A stretch of DNA of 64,000 nucleotides, taken from Pseudoalteromonas luteoviolacea (GTDB taxonomy: Bacteria; Pseudomonadota; Gammaproteobacteria; Enterobacterales; Alteromonadaceae). A program made the position numbers and the translations under genes. Below the pieces are notes generated by a model that saw only the letters and a program-made list of their open reading frames with translations, did not search any database and was not told the origin of the DNA. Shown piece by piece: positions 8,674-17,119 of this stretch (the first letter of the stretch is position 1; the number at the start of each line of letters is the position of its first letter). Location of the stretch: positions 453,501 through 517,500 of the forward strand of contig NZ_CP015411.1 in the NCBI RefSeq assembly GCF_001750165.1. The letters are read 5' to 3'.

Positions 8674-9036
8674 ATGAAAAAAATAATTAAAGTGAGTGCT
8701 TTTTTATTGTCTGTTTTCTCAGTTAATATTTATGTTGCAGGTTAGTTAACCCCATTGGGCACAGGCGTTAAATTGAGTAAAGTACATATATTTGGTGAAG
8801 GTGGAACAGTTGTTTTGTTAGCAGAAGAGGTTCCTATAAATCCAGGTCACTATAGAAAGAAAACGATGGTTTATATTCACCCTGATTTAAAACAGTATAA
8901 TCAAATGGTAAGTGCGGTTTTAGCCGCACATGCGCAGGATAAAACAGTTGGGTTTTGGTCGAGCGGTTGCTCTACAAATTACTTCTGGGGGTCAAGTGAA
9001 AGCATGCCTAGGATCAGAGATCTTTGGGTAAACTAA
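8674..9036 (+). pseudogene. small secreted protein interrupted by an in-frame TAG
   Basis: A good ribosome-binding site (GGAAGG) precedes an ATG encoding a typical signal peptide (MKKIIKVSAFLLSVFSVN, then IYVAG). A TAG at 8743-8745 interrupts the frame at codon 24. The same frame then continues without further stops for 96 codons to TAA at 9034-9036. The downstream part (VHIFGEGGTVVLLAEE..., MVSAVLAAHAQDKTVGFWSSGC) looks like small exported Cys-containing proteins in which an alpha segment is followed by a beta strand with a Cys. It could be a recent nonsense mutation, a sequencing error, or readthrough. An internal TTG at 8755 could initiate only a version lacking the signal peptide. No function is recognised. 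Confidence 0.72.
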
Positions 9037-9593
9037 AGGTACGGATTTGTGGCATTGTTAATTGATGCCACAAAAATTAGTTAAATAATTCATTAAAATT
9101 TAATAATAAATCGATTTTAAGAAAAATTTAAATGGCAATGCCAAATCGAATACTAAAGAATGAAAATTTTATACATATTATCTATGTTACGACTTTTTAA
9201 CAGTTTCATCGCCAAATGGGGTATAGGGTGACCATCGCCTTAAAACGACTATTTTTCTTTATTTGTGGAACTGGATTTTTTCGAAAAAGTTAACTTGTGG
9301 CCGTTGCTGCTACTTTTGAATAGTGACAAATTGCCTTCCTAATTTATTGTTATTATTACATAACTAAATCTCATCAACTGAGTTATGCATCTTTTTAGAT
9401 GTGTGAAGTTAAATTTCAAATGAAGTAAACACTCAAAATCAGTGCAGTCAGTAAAAAGACAAAACTTGCAAGCTGGTTGTTTCTTTACTAATCGTTAAAG
9501 AAGTCATGCAGTTTAGGCAATAAAACCTAATGACAGTCATCCAATAATAAAAACCCCTTCAATATTAAAATTATAAGGGATCGGAGACGTCAC
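9037..9593. other. leader region of the cytochrome oxidase operon
   Basis: No gene is supported. At 9046-9074 a perfect 10-bp inverted repeat (TTTGTGGCAT / ATGCCACAAA, 9-nt loop) probably ends transcription of the preceding gene, though it lacks a strong T run. The remainder is AT-rich and must contain the promoter of coxB. GGAG about 11 nt upstream of the ATG at 9594 is the probable ribosome-binding site. I cannot identify a convincing FNR/ArcA or other regulator site by eye. Confidence 0.55.
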
Positions 9594-10739
9594 ATGAATC
9601 TTGCGAATGTAAAGCTGTTCAATTTCTTTGTCCCATTACTGGCGAGCTTCAGTACAGCAGCCAGCGATTATAACATGCGTCAAGGGGTGACGGATGTTAG
9701 TAATGAAGTTTATCAGTTACACATGACGATCTTTCTGATCTGCTGTGTGATTGGCGCTATTGTCTTTTCGGTGATGTTTTGGGCGTTAATACATCACCGC
9801 AAGTCTAAAGGTGCTGAGCCAGCACAGTTTCATGAGAGTACCAAAGTAGAAATTGTGTGGACTGCTATTCCATTTTTGATTTTGGTTGTGATGGCTATTC
9901 CTGCGACTAAAACGCTGATCGCAATGGAGGATACCAGTAAGTCTGATCTCACAATCAAGGTCACAGGATCTCAATGGAAGTGGCATTATGAGTATATGGG
10001 CCATGACGTTGACTTTTTCTCTGTCCTGTCAACGCCAAAAGATCAAATCGACAATTTACAAGCGAAGGATGAGCACTACTTGTTAGAAGTCGATAAGCCT
10101 CTGGTTATTCCCACTGACCGAAAAGTACGATTTTTATTGACCTCCGATGATGTCATTCACTCTTGGTGGGTGCCCGATTTTGCCGTAAAAAAAGATGCAA
10201 ACCCTGGGTTTATCAATGAAGCCTGGACGCGGGTAAATGAGCAAGGCATTTATCGAGGGCAGTGTGCTGAGTTGTGTGGCAAAGATCATGGCTTTATGCC
10301 TGTTGTGGTTGATGCACGTTCTCCTGAAGACTTCGATATGTGGCTTGCAGAGGCTAAGCAGACGAAAGCAAAGGCGCAGCAAGCAGAGGCGGCTTCAGTT
10401 AGTGCCACGTTATCTAAAGAAGAGTTAATGGCAACAGGTGAAAAAGTATATATGGCTTATTGTGCCGCATGCCATCAACCCACAGGGTTAGGCTTACCAG
10501 GGGTGTTTCCAGCGATGAAGGGCAGTACGGTGGTCAATGGGGAGTTAAAAGCACATATTGATATATTAGTTAATGGGCGTCCCGGCACGGCCATGCAAGC
10601 TTTTGGAAAGCAACTTACGCTAACAGAAATTGCCGGTGTGATCACATATAAACGCAACAGCTGGGGTAATGATACGCAAGAGGTAGTTCAACCGGGGCAA
10701 ATTCAGGCCTTCATTGATGAGACTAAGGAGAAAGAATAA
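9594..10739 (+). CDS. coxB: cytochrome c oxidase subunit II with fused cytochrome c domain
   Basis: The protein has 381 aa. A signal-like N-terminus is followed by two transmembrane helices (about 40-65 and 88-108). The periplasmic cupredoxin domain carries the dinuclear CuA site: His189 (DDVIHSWW), CAELC with Cys224 and Cys228, then His232 and Met235. After an Ala/Gln/Lys-rich linker (about 255-275) a cytochrome c domain carries CAACH (290-294). It accepts electrons from soluble cytochrome c and passes them to heme a in subunit I. The C-terminal heme domain makes this a caa3-like variant, common in marine gammaproteobacteria. The stop overlaps the coxA start (TAATG). Confidence 0.97.
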   Translation: MNLANVKLFNFFVPLLASFSTAASDYNMRQGVTDVSNEVYQLHMTIFLICCVIGAIVFSVMFWALIHHRKSKGAEPAQFHESTKVEIVWTAIPFLILVVMAIPATKTLIAMEDTSKSDLTIKVTGSQWKWHYEYMGHDVDFFSVLSTPKDQIDNLQAKDEHYLLEVDKPLVIPTDRKVRFLLTSDDVIHSWWVPDFAVKKDANPGFINEAWTRVNEQGIYRGQCAELCGKDHGFMPVVVDARSPEDFDMWLAEAKQTKAKAQQAEAASVSATLSKEELMATGEKVYMAYCAACHQPTGLGLPGVFPAMKGSTVVNGELKAHIDILVNGRPGTAMQAFGKQLTLTEIAGVITYKRNSWGNDTQEVVQPGQIQAFIDETKEKE

Positions 10740-12328
10740 TGTCGACTACCGCACAAGAACAACCCGTATCTCACGAGCACCATCACGGTGCGCCGTCAGG
10801 GCTTAAACGGTGGATTTTTACAACTAATCACAAAGACATTGGCTCTTTATATCTACTTTTTTCTCTATTGATGTTTCTCACTGGCGGTGCCATGGCGATG
10901 GTTATCCGTGCCGAATTATTTCAGCCGGGTATGCAGCTTGTTGACCCGCATTTTTTCAACCAAATGACCACAGTTCACGGTTTGATAATGGTATTTGGTG
11001 CTGTTATGCCAGCCTTCACAGGGCTTGCTAACTGGATGATCCCGATGATGATAGGGGCACCTGATATGGCCTTACCGCGGATGAATAATTGGAGCTTTTG
11101 GATTTTACCCTTTGCGTTTGCCATATTACTCGCTTCTTTATTTATGGAAGGCGGTGGCCCAGCGTTTGGCTGGACATTTTATGCACCGCTTTCCACAACA
11201 TATAGCAACGATAATACGGCATTGTTTGTTTTTGCCGTACACATTATGGGGGTGAGCTCAATTATGGGAGCCATCAACGTGATCGTGACTATCGTTAACA
11301 TGCGGGCCCCAGGCATGACTTGGATGAAGCTTCCGTTATTTGTATGGACATGGTTGATAACCGCATTTTTGTTGATTGCAGTGATGCCTGTATTGGCAGG
11401 GGCTGTGACCATGGTACTCACTGATAAGTATTTTGGAACAAGTTTTTTTGATGCCGCAGGAGGTGGAGATCCTGTTATGTTTCAACATATATTCTGGTTT
11501 TTTGGGCACCCTGAAGTGTATATCATGATACTACCTGCATTTGGTATTATCTCTACCATAGTCCCTACTTTTTCGCGTAAAAAGCTTTTTGGCTATGCGT
11601 CCATGGTGTATGCCACATCGTCGATTGCATTATTGTCTTTCGTTGTTTGGGCGCATCACATGTTTACAACGGGTATGCCATTGGCTGGTGAGCTTTTTTT
11701 CATGTACGCGACGATGCTGATCTCAGTTCCAACGGGAGTGAAGGTATTTAATTGGGTGGCAACCATGTGGCGCGGCGCGATCAGCTTTGAAATTCCGATG
11801 ATGTTTGCCATTGCTTTTATTGTGTTATTTACCCTTGGTGGCTTTTCCGGCCTTATGTTGGCCATTACACCCGCAGATTTTCAATACCATGACACGTATT
11901 TTGTCGTTGCCCACTTTCACTATGTACTGGTGACTGGCGCTGTTTTTTCCATTATGGCTGCGGCGTATTACTGGCTACCGAAATGGACAGGAAATATGTA
12001 TAGCGAGACTTTGGCGCAATGGCATTTTTGGTTGTCGTTGGTCAGTGTGAATGTTTTATTTTTCCCAATGCACTTTGTGGGGCTAGCTGGTATGCCAAGA
12101 CGGATCCCCGACTATGCACTACAATTTGCAGATTTTAACGCCATTATTAGTATTGGCGGTTTCGCATTTGGTTTATCTCAGCTGCTATTCGTGGCCGTTG
12201 TTTTCAAGTGCATAGCAGGTGGGAAAAAAGCTGACGCTAAGGTATGGGACGGTGCTGAGGGGCTTGAGTGGCAAGTGGCATCGCCTGCGCCATACCATAC
12301 TTTCTCGACTCCGCCAAAGGTAGACTAA
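10739..12328 (+). CDS. coxA: cytochrome c oxidase subunit I
   Basis: The protein has 529 aa and 12 predicted membrane helices: the proton-pumping heme-copper oxidase core with low-spin heme a and the heme a3-CuB centre. HPEVYIMILPAFG contains the CuB ligand His257 and the cross-linked Tyr261. WAHHMF supplies the next two CuB histidines, and HFHYVLVTGA the heme ligands. The first helix region contains TTNHKDIGSLYL, characteristic of A-type oxidases. The start overlaps the coxB stop by one base and the stop overlaps ctaG in the same way, so translational coupling is likely. Confidence 0.98.
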   Translation: MSTTAQEQPVSHEHHHGAPSGLKRWIFTTNHKDIGSLYLLFSLLMFLTGGAMAMVIRAELFQPGMQLVDPHFFNQMTTVHGLIMVFGAVMPAFTGLANWMIPMMIGAPDMALPRMNNWSFWILPFAFAILLASLFMEGGGPAFGWTFYAPLSTTYSNDNTALFVFAVHIMGVSSIMGAINVIVTIVNMRAPGMTWMKLPLFVWTWLITAFLLIAVMPVLAGAVTMVLTDKYFGTSFFDAAGGGDPVMFQHIFWFFGHPEVYIMILPAFGIISTIVPTFSRKKLFGYASMVYATSSIALLSFVVWAHHMFTTGMPLAGELFFMYATMLISVPTGVKVFNWVATMWRGAISFEIPMMFAIAFIVLFTLGGFSGLMLAITPADFQYHDTYFVVAHFHYVLVTGAVFSIMAAAYYWLPKWTGNMYSETLAQWHFWLSLVSVNVLFFPMHFVGLAGMPRRIPDYALQFADFNAIISIGGFAFGLSQLLFVAVVFKCIAGGKKADAKVWDGAEGLEWQVASPAPYHTFSTPPKVD

Positions 12329-12930
12329 TGCATACGGCGCTTATACAAAAATTGGTATTAACGGTGCTTGGTATGTTTGCTTTTGCATTCGCGTTGGTCC
12401 CTCTTTATGACGTGTTTTGTGACATCACAGGCCTAAATGGCAAAGTGGATTTAGTGGTGGCTCAAAAGAGTGAAGGCGTTGATGAATCTCGAGAGGTTGA
12501 AGTTAGTTTTACAACGCACGCAAAAAGCACCACACCTTTCAAAGTTAAGGCGTTGCAATATTCGGTCAACGTTCAACCCGGAAAGTTGTCCGAAGTGAAG
12601 TTTTTAGCGCACAACTTCAGTGACAGAGATCGGGTGATGCAAGCGATCCCCTCTGTGTCACCGGGGCAAGCTGCTAAGTACTTACACAAGCTCGCTTGCT
12701 TTTGTTTTGACCAGCAACCTATGGCTGCAAATGAATCAGTCGAATTTACATTGCGATTTTATGTAGATACTGAGTTGCCAAAAGATGTGCAAGAGTTGAC
12801 GCTCTCTTACACTCTATATGACATCACAGAGAGTGTAACTGCGGAGAAAGTTGAGCCAATATCAAATGTAGTCGCTCAACAGTTTATTCAGGTTATGCCG
12901 ATTATTGTGCGAGGACCTCAAAATGGATAA
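12328..12930 (+). CDS. ctaG: cytochrome c oxidase copper-delivery protein CtaG/Cox11
   Basis: The protein has 200 aa, with one N-terminal membrane helix (about 6-28, QKLVLTVLGMFAFAFALVPLYDVFC) and a periplasmic immunoglobulin-like domain. The copper-binding motif CFCF (Cys124 and Cys126) is present in KLACFCFDQQPM. It inserts copper into the CuB site of subunit I. I start it at the ATG that overlaps the coxA stop (TAATG); the frame is open 60 nt further upstream but that lies inside coxA. It overlaps coxC by 8 nt. Confidence 0.96.
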   Translation: MHTALIQKLVLTVLGMFAFAFALVPLYDVFCDITGLNGKVDLVVAQKSEGVDESREVEVSFTTHAKSTTPFKVKALQYSVNVQPGKLSEVKFLAHNFSDRDRVMQAIPSVSPGQAAKYLHKLACFCFDQQPMAANESVEFTLRFYVDTELPKDVQELTLSYTLYDITESVTAEKVEPISNVVAQQFIQVMPIIVRGPQNG

Positions 12931-13798
12931 GAGCTACCAAACCTATTATGTGCCAGAGCAAAGCCCGTGGCCTATTGTTGGCGCTATTGCAATGTTTTTC
13001 ATTGCTGTTGGTGCAGGGTTAACGGTCATGCAGCTAGGTAAAGATACGAGTTCCGGAATTTGGACATTGTTGCTCGGTATTATCGTACTCATCGCTATGA
13101 TTGTGGGTTGGTTTAGACATGTGATTGATGAGTCTATGAGTGGATTATATTCAGCACAAATGGATCGCTCATTTAGACAAGGCATGGGGTGGTTCATATT
13201 CTCTGAAGTGATGTTTTTTGCAGCATTTTTTGGCGCTTTGTTTTATGTGAGGATGTTTGCGGTGCCATGGTTAGGCGGTGCGAGTAATAACTTAATGACC
13301 AATGAAGTGTTGTGGCCTGAGTTTGAAGCCGTATGGCCATTGTTGGTGACACCAGATGGGACTGCAACTCAAGCGATGCCATGGCAAGGCCTACCTCTAA
13401 TTAATACCGTGATCCTGCTTACTTCTTCAGTGACATTACATTTTGCGCATACCGCCATTGAGCAAGACGAACGGACAAAGCTTAAAGTGTTTTTGGGCTT
13501 AACAATATTATTGGGATTTATTTTTTTAGGGTTGCAAGTTGAAGAATATATCCACGCTTACATTGAGCTTGGGTTGAAATTAGATTCTGGTATTTATGGC
13601 AATACATTTTTTATGCTGACGGGCTTTCACGGTTTACATGTGACACTCGGTGCATTGATGTTGTTAGTGGTTTGGCTGCGCATTTTAAAAGGGCATTTAG
13701 ATGCTAATCAACATTTTGCATTTCAGGCTGCGGCTTGGTATTGGCATTTTGTGGATGTTGTTTGGCTATGTTTGTTTGTTTTTGTATATGTGCTTTAG
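12923..13798 (+). CDS. coxC: cytochrome c oxidase subunit III
   Basis: The protein has 291 aa and seven predicted membrane helices. WFIFSEVMFFAAFFGALFYVR and HFAHTAIEQ match subunit III family signatures, and the C-terminus FQAAAWYWHFVDVVWLCLFVF is the strongly conserved last helix. It stabilises the core and the proton-uptake path. The start at 12923 (AAAATGGATAAG) overlaps the end of ctaG. An upstream alternative at 12905 lies inside ctaG and lacks support. The last 95 bp are antisense to the 3' end of the DUF2909 gene. Confidence 0.97.
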   Translation: MDKSYQTYYVPEQSPWPIVGAIAMFFIAVGAGLTVMQLGKDTSSGIWTLLLGIIVLIAMIVGWFRHVIDESMSGLYSAQMDRSFRQGMGWFIFSEVMFFAAFFGALFYVRMFAVPWLGGASNNLMTNEVLWPEFEAVWPLLVTPDGTATQAMPWQGLPLINTVILLTSSVTLHFAHTAIEQDERTKLKVFLGLTILLGFIFLGLQVEEYIHAYIELGLKLDSGIYGNTFFMLTGFHGLHVTLGALMLLVVWLRILKGHLDANQHFAFQAAAWYWHFVDVVWLCLFVFVYVL

Positions 13799-14021
13799 AG
13801 ACCGGTTGTTCATTAAAGGTAAATAGCCCAAGTTGGCTGGACAGTGTGATGACTAACATGGTGATAAGTGAAAAGAAAACCCTTTTTCCCAGAATTTTAG
13901 ACATGTTTTTTGACTTTTCAGCGCCACTCAGCATCACAAATAAAGCATGAAAAAGCTGATATAGAATAACGAAAAGAAGTGCTGTGATAATCCATTTTAT
14001 AAGCATTGGGGGGCCTGCCAT
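13704..14021 (-). CDS. DUF2909 twin-transmembrane protein, antisense to coxC end
   Basis: The protein has 105 aa (or 100 if started at the ATG at 14006). It has two membrane helices (about 8-31 and 47-66) joined by a short basic loop (KSKNMSKILGKR). This matches small DUF2909 proteins encoded at the coxC-SURF1 junction in many gammaproteobacteria, presumably helping oxidase assembly. Usual members end soon after the second helix. Here about 35 polar residues (Gln, Asn, Lys and Pro rich) follow, and the last roughly 31 codons lie antisense to the end of coxC. It begins only a few bases from the divergent SURF1 gene. Start choice is uncertain. Confidence 0.75.
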   Translation of the reverse strand: MAGPPMLIKWIITALLFVILYQLFHALFVMLSGAEKSKNMSKILGKRVFFSLITMLVITLSSQLGLFTFNEQPVSKAHIQKQTNIAKQHPQNANTKPQPEMQNVD

Positions 14022-14025
14022 TAGC

Positions 14026-14742
14026 GTGTTTAATAAAAAGATTAGTACAGTAATGGTGATTTTTGCAGTGGTTCTGGTGATGTCTGTTTGTTTTAGATTG
14101 TCGTATTGGCAATGGCAAAGGGCGTTTGAAAAGCAAGCACAGCTAGCGATGTTGAGTGAACACCGTGAAAATCAAAGGCTTTTAATGAATACCAACACTG
14201 AATTATTGCAAGGCGCTAAAACCGAGTTAGTCGGGCAGTTGGTACCAGACTATTGGTGGCTGCTCGATAATCAAATTTTGAATGGTCAAATCGGCTATGA
14301 CTTAATTGCGCTATTTAACGCTGATGGTGTAGATGAGCACTTTATCATTAATTTAGGATTCGTAGCGGCAGGTGCAGATCGCTCTCAGCTGCCAATTATT
14401 GAATTACCTCTTGAGCCTATCGAGGTTAAAGCTCAGTTTAAAATAGGAGAGTGGTCTGGATTTACATTAGCAAAATATCCAAACCAAAGTGCCCACCATC
14501 GCAATGTCTTACAGTATTTAGAGTGGTCTTTCTTTAGTCGCGAATTAAGCGTAGCAGTTTCGCCGTTATTGGTGATAGCTAATCGAACCGTAGTAACTGG
14601 CGTTACACCGCATTATAAAGCTGTTGTAATGAGCCCTGACAAGCATCGGGCTTATGCTCTACAGTGGTTTTTGATCGGTTTGTCTGCAGGCATCATCGCG
14701 TTTTTTGCGACAAGGCCAAAATCCAAGGAGTTGATCAGATGA
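14026..14742 (+). CDS. SURF1 family cytochrome oxidase assembly protein
   Basis: The protein has 238 aa in the classic SURF1 layout. An N-terminal helix (residues about 7-28) is followed by SYWQWQRAFEKQ, a periplasmic domain with YWWLLDNQILNGQIGYDLIALF and the motif IINLGFV, and a C-terminal helix (about 210-230) with YALQWFLIGL. It assists heme a insertion and assembly of subunit I. The frame is open from a GTG at 13984, but I prefer the GTG at 14026, about 12 nt after a GGGGGG run, which also avoids overlap with the divergent DUF2909 gene. It overlaps the next gene by ATGA. Confidence 0.9.
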   Translation: MFNKKISTVMVIFAVVLVMSVCFRLSYWQWQRAFEKQAQLAMLSEHRENQRLLMNTNTELLQGAKTELVGQLVPDYWWLLDNQILNGQIGYDLIALFNADGVDEHFIINLGFVAAGADRSQLPIIELPLEPIEVKAQFKIGEWSGFTLAKYPNQSAHHRNVLQYLEWSFFSRELSVAVSPLLVIANRTVVTGVTPHYKAVVMSPDKHRAYALQWFLIGLSAGIIAFFATRPKSKELIR

Positions 14743-15212
14743 GTAAAACACTAGGGTTATTTATAGGTTGCTTTCTCTTGCCCATTATTGCTGCTGTTAC
14801 AGTATTGAGTTTAGATTTTAGGCCCAATCGTACTACGAACAATGGCGATTTTTTAGAGTCTGAAGTCTGGCTTCCTGTGCAGTCTAAAGACAAGTTGTGG
14901 AGCATCGTTTTAAATGTGCCTAAAGGTTGTCGTTCAGCCTGTGATGTACAAAAAAGTAATGTAGAAAACTTGGATGTTGCATTGGGTAAGCACCGTAATA
15001 AGGTTGCTATTATATTGGTTGGTGATGGTGAGAGTACGGTAGAGCAAGATGTTCAAGATAAGCTTATGCCAGCAGCATTTTATTTAGTAGATAAACATGG
15101 CCTAGTTGTTTTGGAATACCCTTACCAGTCAAATCCTGATGCGAATAGACTCGTTCTCAAGGGGCTCTTGAAGGACATGAAAAAACTCTTAAATTACGCT
15201 CGTTCTCAGTAA
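14739..15212 (+). CDS. Sco-like thioredoxin-fold protein of the cox cluster
   Basis: The protein has 157 aa with one N-terminal membrane anchor (LGLFIGCFLLPIIAAVTVLS) and a short thioredoxin-like domain. Cys64 and Cys68 form a CxxxC motif (GCRSACDV) at the place equivalent to CPDIC of the true Sco protein encoded about 2 kb downstream. The later segment MPAAFYLVDKHG aligns with HSASIALIDPTG of Sco, giving Met110 where Sco has its copper-binding His. Such proteins recur beside SURF1 and ctaA in Alteromonadales oxidase clusters without an assigned role. The start at 14739 overlaps the SURF1 stop. A role in copper or redox handling of the CuA site is inference. Confidence 0.82.
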   Translation: MSKTLGLFIGCFLLPIIAAVTVLSLDFRPNRTTNNGDFLESEVWLPVQSKDKLWSIVLNVPKGCRSACDVQKSNVENLDVALGKHRNKVAIILVGDGESTVEQDVQDKLMPAAFYLVDKHGLVVLEYPYQSNPDANRLVLKGLLKDMKKLLNYARSQ

Positions 15213-15221
15213 GGAGGCGTT

Positions 15222-16217
15222 ATGTCTACTGTACTTCAACGAACTATTACATTTGCTTGTATGTTGGCGATTTGTGTCGTGGTGCTTGGCGCATACACAC
15301 GATTGAGTAATGCAGGGTTGGGTTGCCCAGATTGGCCTGGGTGTTATGGATTTTTAACAGTCCCCAACGAAATGCACGAAATTACGGCCGCGCAGTTAAA
15401 GTACCCCAGTAGTACTATTGAACCCCGCAAGGCGTGGATTGAAATGATCCATCGTTACTTTGCAGGTAGCTTAGCGTTGGTGGTCTTATTATTATTTATT
15501 GTGATCATTCGCTCTAGAGCTCAACATGCGCCTAAGGTCTTAGCGGGGGCTCTGGTATTTATGATAGGAATTCAAGCCCTACTTGGCATGTGGACAGTTA
15601 CGATGAACTTACAGCCATTTGTCGTGATGGGCCATTTACTGGGGGGCTTCACAGTATTATCTCTCTTGACCTTGCTGTACTTACGATCAGCCCCTCCAGC
15701 GGTTGAATATGAACCTCGAGCTAGTGTATGCCTGAAGGCAGGTGTTTTTTGTACAGGTGTTTTGGTATTGCAAATTGCGCTGGGTGGTTGGCTCGCTGCA
15801 AATTATGCCGCACCGCATTGTACAGGGCTACCACTGTGCTCGAATAGTGAGCTTTTTTCTTGGTCAAGTTTACTCGAGTTGCCAAAGCAATCAAGTACAT
15901 ACGAATATGGTGTATTACCATTTGAAACGCGGGTATCGATTCATTTGATGCATCGTATTTGGGCCAGTGTTACTTTACTGGCGCTGGTCGCAATGGCGGT
16001 ATTAATTCATTTTAAAATATCACAGCCTATTATTCGCAACGCTGCTAACCAAGTTGCGATATTGGTGCTATTGCAGGTTGCCGTTGGCGGTATCATTGTC
16101 TATTTTAAATTCCCCATCTTATTGACTTTATTTCATAACCTAATGGCTGCATTGCTACTGTTGGCGTTGATCAGAGCCTGCTTTCTACTGTCACGTGCTA
16201 GGCAGGTGTGGATATGA
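15222..16217 (+). CDS. ctaA: heme A synthase (CtaA/Cox15)
   Basis: The protein has 331 aa and eight predicted membrane helices in two four-helix halves. It oxidises the C8 methyl of heme O to a formyl group to make heme A. Family motifs are visible: GAYTRLSNAGLGCPDWPGCYG near the N-terminus, EMIHRYFAGSLA with the first conserved His, GHLLGG, and HLMHRIWASV plus LFHNLMAA in the second half. AAPHCTGLPLCSNS supplies the paired Cys loop of the second half. AAGGAGG precedes the ATG. The stop overlaps ctaB (ATGA). Confidence 0.96.
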   Translation: MSTVLQRTITFACMLAICVVVLGAYTRLSNAGLGCPDWPGCYGFLTVPNEMHEITAAQLKYPSSTIEPRKAWIEMIHRYFAGSLALVVLLLFIVIIRSRAQHAPKVLAGALVFMIGIQALLGMWTVTMNLQPFVVMGHLLGGFTVLSLLTLLYLRSAPPAVEYEPRASVCLKAGVFCTGVLVLQIALGGWLAANYAAPHCTGLPLCSNSELFSWSSLLELPKQSSTYEYGVLPFETRVSIHLMHRIWASVTLLALVAMAVLIHFKISQPIIRNAANQVAILVLLQVAVGGIIVYFKFPILLTLFHNLMAALLLLALIRACFLLSRARQVWI

Positions 16218-17119
16218 ATACTGAGTTTGGCAAATATACCTATGCGCTTGAAGGAGTTGCAAAACACCTTCAAGCCTACGTCAACATATGCAAGCCTAAA
16301 GTGGTGCTAATGTTAGTACTAACAGCTTGGGTTGGGATTGTATTGGCACCTGACACCCAGCGCAGCGGCTGGCTACAGTTAGGAGCATTGCTGGGGATTG
16401 GCTTTGTCTCTGCTGCTGCGGCCGCAATTAATCATATTTTGGACAGGGCTAGAGACAAACGGATGGCACGAACGCGGCACCGACCATTGGTAATGAATCA
16501 ATTGAGCGTATCACAAGCTTACTTGTTTGCATTTATGATAGGTATGTTCGGAGTCCTTTTACTGCTGCTCTATAGTAACTGGTTGTGTACGCTGCTTACG
16601 GTGTTAGCATTGTTCGGATATGCGGTGGTGTATACCGTCTATTTAAAACGATCAACACCGCAAAATATTGTGATTGGTGGGCTGGCAGGCGCTATGCCTC
16701 CGTTACTTGGGTGGGTGAGTGAAACACAGGCGTTAAGTGCTGAGCCATGGTTATTAGTCATGATGATATTTACTTGGACACCCCCGCATTTTTGGGCACT
16801 CGCAATCGCTAGAAAGCAAGATTATGAACGAGCAAATGTGCCCATGTTACCGGTCACTCATGGTATTCAATTCACTAAATTATGCATGATTGCATATACT
16901 ATTCTATTGGTCTTAGTGTGTATCTTGCCATATTTAATTGGTATGTCAGGGTTATTATACTTGGCCGTGGCAAGCTTTTTAAATGCGCGTTTTTTACAAA
17001 AAGTGGTGCTTTTATATTTTGAATCAAACTCGGAGTCGGCAATGCAAGTTTTTCGTTTTTCGATCAGCTATTTATTGTTACTCTTTAGTGCCTTATTTAT
17101 TGATAAGTTAGTGACCTAA
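16214..17119 (+). CDS. ctaB: protoheme IX farnesyltransferase (heme O synthase)
   Basis: The protein has 301 aa, a UbiA-type membrane prenyltransferase that adds a farnesyl group to heme B. The first Asp-rich motif is present as NHILDRARDKRMARTRHRPL and the second region as FTWTPPHFWALAIARKQDYERANVPMLPV. KPKVVLMLVLTAWVG is the usual first helix. I chose the ATG at 16214, which has AGG 7 nt upstream and overlaps the ctaA stop (ATGA), over a GTG 6 nt earlier. Its product is the substrate of the preceding gene's enzyme. Confidence 0.97.
   Translation: MNTEFGKYTYALEGVAKHLQAYVNICKPKVVLMLVLTAWVGIVLAPDTQRSGWLQLGALLGIGFVSAAAAAINHILDRARDKRMARTRHRPLVMNQLSVSQAYLFAFMIGMFGVLLLLLYSNWLCTLLTVLALFGYAVVYTVYLKRSTPQNIVIGGLAGAMPPLLGWVSETQALSAEPWLLVMMIFTWTPPHFWALAIARKQDYERANVPMLPVTHGIQFTKLCMIAYTILLVLVCILPYLIGMSGLLYLAVASFLNARFLQKVVLLYFESNSESAMQVFRFSISYLLLLFSALFIDKLVT

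Noticed and set aside
9046..9074. 10-bp inverted repeat considered as an operator for the cox operon
   Set aside because: It is immediately downstream of the broken gene and over 500 bp from coxB, so a terminator-like hairpin is more likely.
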